A DNA stretch of 64,000 nucleotides from Gammaproteobacteria bacterium. Its GTDB lineage: Bacteria > Pseudomonadota > Gammaproteobacteria > Steroidobacterales > Steroidobacteraceae. The stretch spans positions 1 to 64,000 of the forward strand of contig JAFAPI010000073.1 of assembly GCA_019247195.1 (NCBI GenBank), in the 5' to 3' direction. This document shows positions 7,322-14,754 of the stretch, one piece after another. Position 1 is the first letter of the stretch. Every line of letters begins with the position of its first letter. The notes below the pieces were generated by a model, which saw only the letters and a list, made by a program, of their open reading frames with translations, searched no databases and had not been told where the DNA came from. A program made the position numbers and the translations under genes.

Positions 7322-9370
7322 TCACTCCTCCTCGGCGCGCGGCCTCCAAGCCTGCGCCAGCTCCTGCTGCTTGCGCGGGGGGACCGGGTCGTAGTGACTC
7401 AGCTGCATGGTGTAGGCGCCCTGCCCACCGGTCAGCGCCTTAAGGCGCGACTGGTACTCGGCGACCTCGGCGAGCGGCACGTACGCGCTCAGGGTCGCGC
7501 GCTGGCCCGGCAAGGAGCTGTTGCCGTTGATGCGCGCACGCTTGGTGGCGAGATCGCCCGTGATGTCGCCGATGGCGCTCGCCGGGGCGGTGATCTCCAG
7601 GTGCATGATCGGCTCCAGCACGATGGGCACGGCCTTCTGCAGCGCATCGAGGAAGGCCTTGCGGCCGGCGGAGACGAAGGCGACCTCCTTCGAGTCCACG
7701 GCATGATGCTTGCCGTCGTAGACGGTGACGCGCACATCCTGGATGGGAAAACCCGCCAGTGCGCCCTCGGTGAGCACCTGCCGCACGCCCTTCTCCACCG
7801 CCGGGATGTATTGCCCGGGTATCGCGCCGCCGACCACGTCGTCGACGAACTCGAAACCCGTGCCGCGACCCAGCGCCTCGATCCTGAGGTACACCTCGCC
7901 GAACTGGCCCGCACCGCCGGTCTGCTTCTTGTGTCGACAATGCCCCTCCGCCGCACGGGTGATCGTCTCGCGGTAGGGGATGCTCGGCGGGTGCGTCTTC
8001 ACGTGCACGCCGTAGCGCTCGCTCATGCGCTCGAGCAGCACGCGCAGGTGAAACTCCCCCATGCCGTACAGCACCGTCTCGTTGACCGCGGCGTGGTGCT
8101 CGATTCGCACGCACGGGTCCTCGGCGGTGAGCTTGTGGAGCGTGTCGGCCAGGCGCTGCTCATCGCCGCGTCGCTCGGGCTCGATGGCGATGCCCAGCAT
8201 GGGCGGCGGGAAGGACACCGGCTTCAGGTGGTACTGGTCTTCGTCGTGCGAGTCGTGCAGCACCGCGTCGAGGTGCAGCTCGTCGACCTTGGCGATCGCG
8301 CAGATGTCGCCCGGGACTGCACTCGCCATCTCGCTCGTGTCCTTGCCGAGCAGCCTGAAGAGATGCGCGATCTTGATGGGCTTGCGCGCGTCGCCGACGA
8401 ACAACTGACTGCCCGGGCGGATGGTTCCCTGGTGAACGCGCAACACGCCCAGCTTGCCCACGTACGGGTCGATACTGACCTTGAAGACGTGGGCGATCAC
8501 GTGCCGTCCCGGCTCGGGCGCCACCGGCACCCGCGCCGCGGACTCGCCGCTCCCCTTTAGAAAAGGAGGCGGGTTGCCCTCGGCGGGATTGGGCATCAGC
8601 CGCTCGATGACCGTCAGCAGCTCCGCGACGCCCGCCCCGGCCTCGGCCGAGGCGAAGCAGACCGGCACCAGGTGGCCCTCGCGGAGGGCCTGCTCAAAAG
8701 GGTCGTGCAGCTGCTCCGGCGAGAGCTCCTCGCCCTGTTCCAGGTAGAGCGCCATCAGCTTCTCGTCGAGCTCCACCACCTGGTCGATGATCTGCGTATG
8801 CGCCGCCTCGCAGGAGGAGAAGTCCGCCGCGCGCCCGTGCGGCTGGAAGAAGCAGTCCACCACCCCATCCCCGCCACCGGCGGGCAGGTTGAGCGGCAGC
8901 ACCTCGGAGCCGAACGCCTCGCGCAGCTGCTGCAGCACGCTCTCGCAGTGCGCATCCCGGCTGTCGATCTTGTTGACGATGATCAGCCGGCACAGCTCGC
9001 GCTCGCGCGCATACTCCATCAGGCGCTGCGTGAAGGTATCGACGCCGCTGACGGCGCTGACCACCACCGCGACCGCCTCCACCGCCTCGAGCGCCGCGAG
9101 CGTCTTGCCGAGAAAGTCCGGGTACCCCGGCGTGTCGATGAGGTTCACGTGCACGCCGCCGACCTCGAAGCCGCACACGGCGGTGTCGAGCGAGTGCTGC
9201 AGCCGCTTCTCCTGGGGATCGAAGTCCGACACCGTGGTGCCCCGCGAGAGGCTGCCGCGGGCGCGGATCGCGCCGGCCTGCAGCAGCAGCGTCTCGAGCA
9301 GGGAGGTCTTGCCCGCGCCGGCCGGTCCCACGAGCGCGATGTTGCGGATGCCTGAAGTCGCGTACCCCAT
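7322..9370 (-). CDS. Elongation factor G-like translational GTPase (EF-G paralogue)
   Basis: A 682-residue GTPase with the EF-G domain order: G domain (P-loop GPAGAGKTS near residues 15-23, DTPGYPDF, NKID), domain II, then domains III-V (GMGEFHLRVLLERM, SIPYRETIT, GQFGEVYLRIE, GAIPGQYIPAVEKGV, VTVYDGKHHAVDSKEVAF). Against canonical EF-G it differs in the P-loop (GPAGAGKT in place of AHIDAGKT) and in switch I (RGTTVSDFDPQEKRLQHSL). It has no rpsL, rpsG or tuf beside it. It therefore belongs with the EF-G-like paralogues (the Thermus EF-G-2/mycobacterial FusA2 group), whose role in translation is unsettled. The start is ATG with GGAG eight bases upstream. Confidence 0.9.
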   Translation of the reverse strand: MGYATSGIRNIALVGPAGAGKTSLLETLLLQAGAIRARGSLSRGTTVSDFDPQEKRLQHSLDTAVCGFEVGGVHVNLIDTPGYPDFLGKTLAALEAVEAVAVVVSAVSGVDTFTQRLMEYARERELCRLIIVNKIDSRDAHCESVLQQLREAFGSEVLPLNLPAGGGDGVVDCFFQPHGRAADFSSCEAAHTQIIDQVVELDEKLMALYLEQGEELSPEQLHDPFEQALREGHLVPVCFASAEAGAGVAELLTVIERLMPNPAEGNPPPFLKGSGESAARVPVAPEPGRHVIAHVFKVSIDPYVGKLGVLRVHQGTIRPGSQLFVGDARKPIKIAHLFRLLGKDTSEMASAVPGDICAIAKVDELHLDAVLHDSHDEDQYHLKPVSFPPPMLGIAIEPERRGDEQRLADTLHKLTAEDPCVRIEHHAAVNETVLYGMGEFHLRVLLERMSERYGVHVKTHPPSIPYRETITRAAEGHCRHKKQTGGAGQFGEVYLRIEALGRGTGFEFVDDVVGGAIPGQYIPAVEKGVRQVLTEGALAGFPIQDVRVTVYDGKHHAVDSKEVAFVSAGRKAFLDALQKAVPIVLEPIMHLEITAPASAIGDITGDLATKRARINGNSSLPGQRATLSAYVPLAEVAEYQSRLKALTGGQGAYTMQLSHYDPVPPRKQQELAQAWRPRAEEE

Positions 9371-9480
9371 GGCGTATGCTCCGAGGCAGGATTTGACCGG
9401 CGCCGGGCCGGCACTCGAAGCCTACTCCCGCGGGGCGGCAGGGGGCTAGCGGTGCGCCGCGGCGCGACAAGGAGCAGGTG

Positions 9481-9654
9481 ATGGATGACGCGGCGCGCGC
9501 GGAAGCCCGGCGGCAGGAGCAGCAACTCAGGCGGCAGCGTCAGCTCGATGAGGCCCTCGCGGCGACCTTTCCCGCGAGCGATCCCGTGGCGATCGTGACC
9601 TCCATCGCCGAGGAGGACCAGGAGCCCTCGCCCCCGCCAGCGGCGGCGGGCTGA
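9481..9654 (+). CDS. Small conserved protein with TFPASDPVA motif
   Basis: A 57-residue reading frame beginning ATG at 9481 behind a good ribosome-binding site (AAGGAG, nine bases upstream). The N-terminal half is a charged, glutamine/arginine-rich helix (EARRQEQQLRRQRQ). It is followed by LDEALAATFPASDPVAIVTS, a motif I know from many small uncharacterised proteobacterial proteins that end shortly after a proline-rich tail, as here. No function is known. It is divergent from the EF-G-like gene and converges, with a single intervening base, on spoVR. Confidence 0.7.
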   Translation: MDDAARAEARRQEQQLRRQRQLDEALAATFPASDPVAIVTSIAEEDQEPSPPPAAAG

Positions 9655-9655
9655 G

Positions 9656-11017
9656 TCAGGGGGCCGTCAACTCGAGCGTCGCACCGGCCTGGTTGACGGT
9701 GGTCAGTACGATCGGCCGCCGCCATACCCGGTGCACGTAGTCCAGGACCTTACGGCTGCGCTCGAGGTCCAGCCCGCGACCGTCCACGCTCGAGTCGTGC
9801 ATCAGCTCGAGCGTGCCGTCGGTGCGGACATGCTTGGCCAGCACCACGGGGGCACCGAAGTTGTACTTGGGGGCGAGCAGCGCCTCATGCAGCGCCGGCA
9901 GCTCCGGGGTGAGCACCTTGATCTGCCCGTCGCTGCGCGCGCTGTAGCGGAACAGGCCGAGCTCCTCGGCGAGCTCGCGGGTCAGGTGGTTGCGCACGAA
10001 GGCGAAATCATCGTCCTCCACCATGATGCGCCGCGCCGCCTCCAGCCCCTGGGTCGCGATGATCTTCTCCCACATCGCAAAGCCGAGGTGGTAGGGATTG
10101 ACGCTGAGGGCCACCTGCTGCTCCGCGGCGATCGGCCGCACGACGTCCGAGTGGCACTTGATGGCATCGACGTACGCCTGCTGCGGGATGAAGTCCGCCT
10201 CGCGCAGCAGACGGGCATGCCAGTACGACGCCCAGCCCTCGTTCATGATCTGAGTGGCGAAGACCGGGTAGAAGTAAAAGGACTCCTCGCGCACCGCGAG
10301 GAAGATGTCACGCTCCCAGCTCTCCATCTCCGGGGCGTAGTTGGCGATGAACCACAGCAGGTCGCGCTCGGGGTGCGGGGGGACCGGCGCGCGCTTGCGC
10401 GGCTCGTTGCCGCCGGCGCCGTGCGCGGGGTCCAGCGCGGCGAAGCGCCGCCGGAAGGCGTCATCCACCAGGCTGCGCGGCGGCTCGAGGTACTCCGGGT
10501 AGCGCGGGCGGCGCAGCGCCAGGTCGACGTCGATGTGCTGCTCGAGCGCGAGGGCGGCGTCGAGCGTCGCCTCGACGCGCTGCGCGCCGTGCGCCTCGCT
10601 CGCCTGGCTGATCTGGCGTGCGTGCTGCGCGGCGTGCTCGACGATTCGCTCGCTCACCTGCTCCTGGCAGCGTCGGAACAACAGGTTGTTGCAGGAGAAG
10701 TCGGCGTGGCCGAGCACGTGCGCGCTGACCAGGATGTTCTCCGCCAGCCCGTTGCTCTCGGCGAGGTAGGCATGGCCCGGATTGCCGGGGAAGACCACCT
10801 CGAACAGCCGCGAGTGCCCCATGTGGCGCTGGATGAGCTGGTAGATGTAGCGCACGCCGAAGGACCAGTGCGGCATACGCACCGGCAGGCCGTACACGGC
10901 AATCTCCATCATGAAGCTGTCGGGCACCGCCTCGAAATCCACCGGGTGGAAACGCAGCCCGGAGCGGGTAGCCAGCTCCTCGATGCGTCGCAGGTAGCTG
11001 TGCCACTCGCCGCTCAC
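9656..11017 (-). CDS. SpoVR family protein (YcgB-like)
   Basis: A 453-residue member of the SpoVR/YcgB family, named for a Bacillus spore-cortex protein but widespread in non-sporulating proteobacteria. Seen in the sequence: FHPVDFEAVPDSFMMEIAVYGLPVRMPHWSFG-type N-terminal region, ESNGLAENILVSAHVLGHADFSCNNLLF near residue 85-115, LLWFIANYAPEMESWERDIFLAVREESFYFYP near 215-250, and NEGWASYWHARLLREADFI. Its start is the GTG at 11017, which overlaps the DUF444 stop as GTGA; a longer in-frame start at 11065 lies inside the upstream gene. As the last gene of prkA-yeaH-spoVR it probably acts in the same starvation or stress response. The biochemical function is unknown. Confidence 0.93.
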   Translation of the reverse strand: MSGEWHSYLRRIEELATRSGLRFHPVDFEAVPDSFMMEIAVYGLPVRMPHWSFGVRYIYQLIQRHMGHSRLFEVVFPGNPGHAYLAESNGLAENILVSAHVLGHADFSCNNLLFRRCQEQVSERIVEHAAQHARQISQASEAHGAQRVEATLDAALALEQHIDVDLALRRPRYPEYLEPPRSLVDDAFRRRFAALDPAHGAGGNEPRKRAPVPPHPERDLLWFIANYAPEMESWERDIFLAVREESFYFYPVFATQIMNEGWASYWHARLLREADFIPQQAYVDAIKCHSDVVRPIAAEQQVALSVNPYHLGFAMWEKIIATQGLEAARRIMVEDDDFAFVRNHLTRELAEELGLFRYSARSDGQIKVLTPELPALHEALLAPKYNFGAPVVLAKHVRTDGTLELMHDSSVDGRGLDLERSRKVLDYVHRVWRRPIVLTTVNQAGATLELTAP

Positions 11018-12171
11018 GTCGCCTCGCGCGCCTGGTTGCTGAAGAAGTGCTTGACGGCGCCCCACACGTCGTCGAAGTCATTCAGCGCGTAGCTGCCGGC
11101 GGCGCAGCCGGCGGCGGTGAGCTCGGCGAACAGCTTGCCGGTCTCGGTCTCGAGCTGGCGCGAGATGCCGGAGGACACCTCCACGTAGCCGGTGTAGCAC
11201 ATGTCCGCCGCGACGGTGGCGAGCGCGCTGCGCGCCTCGCCCGCGTCGCTGACCGAGTTATCCCCGTCGGAGGCGTAGAAGAGATAGATGTTGCTGCGCG
11301 AGGGGCTGTAGCGCGCCTGCATGATCTCGCGCACCTTGAGCAGTCCGGTAGAGGCGACGGTGCCGCCGCTGCCGGTGACCTGGAAGAAGTCCGGCTCGTT
11401 GAACTCCCAGGCCTCGGTCGTGTGGGCGACGAACACCGTCTCGAGCGAGCGGTACTCGCGGCGCAGGCCCTGCACCACCCAGAAAAAGAAGGTCTTCGCC
11501 AGCTTGCGGTCCCGATCGGACATGCTGCCGGACACGTCCAGCAGGAAGAACACCACCGCGTGCACCGCCGGCTGGCGGCGCCGCGCCAGCTGGCGAAAGC
11601 GCAGATCCTCGTCGGTGAAGGTCGGGGTGGCCCCGGGCGCGCCGCGCCGCTTCACCAGCTCCTTGAAGGAGCGGCGCCGGTCGAGCCGGGAGCGCGCACC
11701 GCGCCGATCCCACCCCTCGCGCACCCAGTCGCTCTCTTCGGAGGGGCCGGTGCGCGCCTTGAGGTTCGGCAGCTGCATCTCCTCCCACAGCCAGTCGACG
11801 ATGTCGTCCACCTTGAACTCGAGCAGCAGCTGCACGCCGCCGTCCTCGCGGCCGCCGGCACCCTTCTCGCCCGGGCCCTGCTGGCGGCTGGGGTCGGCGA
11901 AGGTGTCGCCCGGCTTGGCCTTGCCCTGGCCCGCGCCCTGGCGCTCCTCGGGGGAGCGCAGGCGGAAGTGATAATGCTCGAGCATGCGCACCGGGATGCG
12001 CACGGTGCGCGCCCCGGCATTGATCACATCGCCGCCGGCGATGATCTCCGGCAGGTTGGCGCGCACCGCCTCGCGCACCTTCTCGTCGTGGCGCAGCCAG
12101 TCGCGCGCGCCGCGCGAGAACAGCTCGTACCACTTGCCGCCTGACTCGCCCTTGGGGTCGTCTCCGTCCAT
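11014..12171 (-). CDS. yeaH: YeaH/YhbH family protein (DUF444)
   Basis: A 385-residue DUF444 protein. The C-terminal half carries a von Willebrand A-like fold with a MIDAS-like motif (FFLLDVSGSMSDRDR near residue 205) and YRSLETVFVAHTTEAWE. The N-terminal half holds VIRIPVRMLEHYHFR-like and a low-complexity linker rich in glycine, lysine and proline (GAGQGKAKPGDTF). In E. coli, YeaH is co-expressed with the kinase YeaG and the pair adjusts the response to nitrogen starvation; its partner is again the neighbour here. It starts 28 bases after prkA and its stop overlaps the spoVR start. The sequence is slightly shorter than E. coli YeaH (about 427). Confidence 0.93.
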   Translation of the reverse strand: MDGDDPKGESGGKWYELFSRGARDWLRHDEKVREAVRANLPEIIAGGDVINAGARTVRIPVRMLEHYHFRLRSPEERQGAGQGKAKPGDTFADPSRQQGPGEKGAGGREDGGVQLLLEFKVDDIVDWLWEEMQLPNLKARTGPSEESDWVREGWDRRGARSRLDRRRSFKELVKRRGAPGATPTFTDEDLRFRQLARRRQPAVHAVVFFLLDVSGSMSDRDRKLAKTFFFWVVQGLRREYRSLETVFVAHTTEAWEFNEPDFFQVTGSGGTVASTGLLKVREIMQARYSPSRSNIYLFYASDGDNSVSDAGEARSALATVAADMCYTGYVEVSSGISRQLETETGKLFAELTAAGCAAGSYALNDFDDVWGAVKHFFSNQAREAT

Positions 12172-12199
12172 GCTCCGCCGTCCCGCGCCCCGCTGCCTG

Positions 12200-14161
12200 C
12201 TACTCCTGCGCCAGGAGGGTCGTCACGTAGCTCAGGGCCTCCTTGGCGCTGTGCTCGTCGTAGCCGTACTCGGTCACCAGCCGCTGCTGCACCACCGAGA
12301 TCTTCTGCCGCGCCTCCTCGTCCGGGCGCGCCGTGGAGGTCACCAGGCGCAGCACGTCGCGGCGCTCCTCGAACAGGTACTGCTCGATCGCCTCGCGCAT
12401 GCGCGCGTGGCTCGCCAGCTTGAACTTCTCGCCGGCCTTGAAGGCCACCATCGCCTTGCGCACCACTTCCTGGCGGAAGGACAGCTTGCCGGAGTCCGAG
12501 ACCTTGATCTTCTCCTCCACCGAGCGCAGGAAACGCTCGTCCGCGGCGCGGTTCTCGCCGGTGATCGGATCGGTGACCTGGCGGTGGTCGAGCGAGGCCT
12601 CCACCTCATCGAGGTACTTCTCCAGCAGCTGCTGCGCCTCCTCCTCGAAGGAGGCGAACATGGCGCGGTGCACGTCCTCCTTGACCCAGCGGTTGTAGAA
12701 TTCCTTGCGCGCCGTCACCAGGTGGTCGATCCAGGCTTTTTTCTGCTTGGCGTCCATGCGCGCATCGCTCTCGATCGAGTCCTTGAGCGCGAGCAGCAGC
12801 TCCATGCTGGTCAGGCTGTGGGTGTTGCCGCGGGTGATGGCATTGGAGATGGCATTGATGACGAAGCGCGGGCTGACGCCGTTCATGCCCTCCTCGGGGA
12901 CCTCGGCACGCAGCCGCGCGGCCTCGCTGTCCGGCACCCCCTCCACCGCCTCGCCGGCATAGAGGCGCAGCTTCTTGGGCAGGTCGAGGCCCTCGCGCTC
13001 CGGCTTGGCGAGCCGCGTCAGGATGGCGAACACCGCGGCCAGGTTGAGCACGTGCGGGTCGAGGTGCACGTTGCGGAACGCCGGGGCACCGGATACCAGC
13101 TTCTGGTAGATGCGCGACTCGTCGCGATAGGACAGCGCGTAGGGGATCTTGATGATCACCATGCGGTCGAGCAGCGCCTCGTTCTCCTTCTCCTGCAGGA
13201 ACTTGTGGAACTCGGCGAGGTTGGTGTGGGCCAGGATGGTCTCGTCGAGGTGGATGAGCGGGAAGCGCGATACCTTGACGTTCTTCTCCTGGGTCAGGGT
13301 CAGCAGCAGGTAGAGGAACTCGCGCTTCACCTTCAGGATCTCGATCATCTCCAGCACGCCGCGGCTCGCCGCGTACACCGCGCCGGACCAGGACCAGGCG
13401 CGCGGGTCGCCCTCGTCGCCGATCTGCGCGACCTTGGCGAGGTCCACCGAGCCGACCAGGTCGGCGATGTCGGCGGTGGTCGGATCGTGCGGGGCATAGG
13501 TACCGATGCCGACGCGCGAGGCCTCGGCGAGGAATACCCGCTCGACCGGCACGCGCACGAAATCACCCTCGAACTCGCGCTCGACGAAGTCGCGCGCCCA
13601 GGGCGACAGCTCGCCTTGGATGTGCACCCCGTAGCGCTCGCGGAACTCGGCGCGCAGGCTGGTGGGGATCAGGTTGAGCGGGTTCTCGCGCAGCGGCGAG
13701 CCGCGGATCGCGTACAGCGCTCCCTCATCGGTGCGGCTGTACTCCTCCAGCCCCCGCTTGAGCAGGATGGCGAGGGTCGACTTGCCGCCCGAGGGGGGGC
13801 CGAGCAGCAGCAGCAGGCGTCGCCCGACGTCCGAGCCGGCCGCGGCCGCCTTGAAGTAGTCCACCACCCGGGACAACGGCTCGTCGATACCGAACAGCTC
13901 GCGCTTGAACAGGTCGCGCGCGCGCAGGTTCTCCGCCAGCTCGGGCGCGGCGGCCCGGCCATGCCAGCGCAGCATGTCCCAGATGTATTCGTGGCTGGTG
14001 CGGGCGAGTGCAGCCGGGTTGGCCGGCAGGACGTTGCTGAGGAACTCGCCGAAGGTGCCTTCCCAGCGCTGCGCGCGGTGCAGGCGGCTGAATGAACTCA
14101 GGCTGTCGATGAAGTCGGCAGTGCTGCCGTGGGACTTCTGATCACCAGCGAGCGAACGCAT
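12200..14161 (-). CDS. prkA: PrkA family serine protein kinase (YeaG-like)
   Basis: A 653-residue PrkA protein: an AAA-type ATPase module followed by the PrkA-specific C-terminal domain. The Walker A is GPPSGGKST at residues 121-129; HEYIWDML precedes it at 57-64. Later blocks are YAIRGSPLRENPLNLIP, ERVFLAEASRVGIGTYAP and VKREFLYLLLTLTQEKN, and IVVTGENRAADERFLRSVEEKIKVSDSGKLSFRQEV-like C-terminal text. In Bacillus and E. coli, PrkA/YeaG has been reported as a serine kinase, and in Bacillus as an AAA protease, important in starvation. The ATG at 14161 is preceded by AGGGAAGGA; an in-frame start at 14191 is less likely. First gene of the prkA-yeaH-spoVR operon. Confidence 0.95.
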   Translation of the reverse strand: MRSLAGDQKSHGSTADFIDSLSSFSRLHRAQRWEGTFGEFLSNVLPANPAALARTSHEYIWDMLRWHGRAAAPELAENLRARDLFKRELFGIDEPLSRVVDYFKAAAAGSDVGRRLLLLLGPPSGGKSTLAILLKRGLEEYSRTDEGALYAIRGSPLRENPLNLIPTSLRAEFRERYGVHIQGELSPWARDFVEREFEGDFVRVPVERVFLAEASRVGIGTYAPHDPTTADIADLVGSVDLAKVAQIGDEGDPRAWSWSGAVYAASRGVLEMIEILKVKREFLYLLLTLTQEKNVKVSRFPLIHLDETILAHTNLAEFHKFLQEKENEALLDRMVIIKIPYALSYRDESRIYQKLVSGAPAFRNVHLDPHVLNLAAVFAILTRLAKPEREGLDLPKKLRLYAGEAVEGVPDSEAARLRAEVPEEGMNGVSPRFVINAISNAITRGNTHSLTSMELLLALKDSIESDARMDAKQKKAWIDHLVTARKEFYNRWVKEDVHRAMFASFEEEAQQLLEKYLDEVEASLDHRQVTDPITGENRAADERFLRSVEEKIKVSDSGKLSFRQEVVRKAMVAFKAGEKFKLASHARMREAIEQYLFEERRDVLRLVTSTARPDEEARQKISVVQQRLVTEYGYDEHSAKEALSYVTTLLAQE

Positions 14162-14754
14162 CGTTCCTTCCCTCCCGTCAGAGCTGAGCACGGGCGCCGG
14201 TGTGTGCCGGCGATGCCAGCGTTCTTGAACTTAGTCCCTAGCCCTCGTACAAAAAGTGATGCCCTTCCGATCCTGAGGCTCCGATTACGTTATGACGGTC
14301 ACAGCTGCAGATTGTTCACTGCGCCATGCCGTCGCGCCACCTCCGGCGAGGCGGCGGCGCGTCTTCGGCGCACGCTCCGTCGCGCGACTTCTTTAAGTGC
14401 CTGATTGCTAAGCCTAGGCCATAAAGCGCGCGCGGGGGGTAGGCGAAGCCCGCGCCGGCGCTGCGCTGCCGCTGACAGGCGCGGCGGACGCAGCGTCGCG
14501 CGCCGCGCGCCGCGTGTCCGCGCGCGCGGCTGAAGCGAGCAGTGCGTTCCGATTTGCGCGGCGAGGCGCACGCGCGCTGAGCCAGCCTCTCGTTATTGTG
14601 AACTGTCGCACTGCGGCGCACACGAGGCTACATATCCTGCAAGCGCGGGATTTTGCGCGTCCAGGCAAAGGCTTGCCCGGCCGGCACGCGCGCAACCGCC
14701 CGCGCCGGCCTATCCCGCGGCGCGCGCAACGATCGAATTTTTCGGAGAGCGCCT
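14162..14754. other. Intergenic region between the divergent prkA and TonB-like genes
   Basis: About 590 bases with no gene I can support. It must hold promoters for two divergent operons, but I find no well-matched sigma-70 or sigma-54 promoter. In the prkA leader CGCCGG (14195-14200) and CCGGCG (14207-14212) form a small hairpin around TGTGTG. The central part (about 14410-14560) is a run of alternating GC able to form several hairpins, and the flanks are less GC-rich. A short ORF-like frame in 14514-14754 is only upstream extension of the TonB-like gene. Confidence 0.5.

Noticed and set aside
14410-14570. Alternating GC tract as a repeat element or small-RNA gene.
   Set aside because: Hairpins in a nearly pure GC run are expected by chance; no conserved motif or promoter/terminator pair was found.
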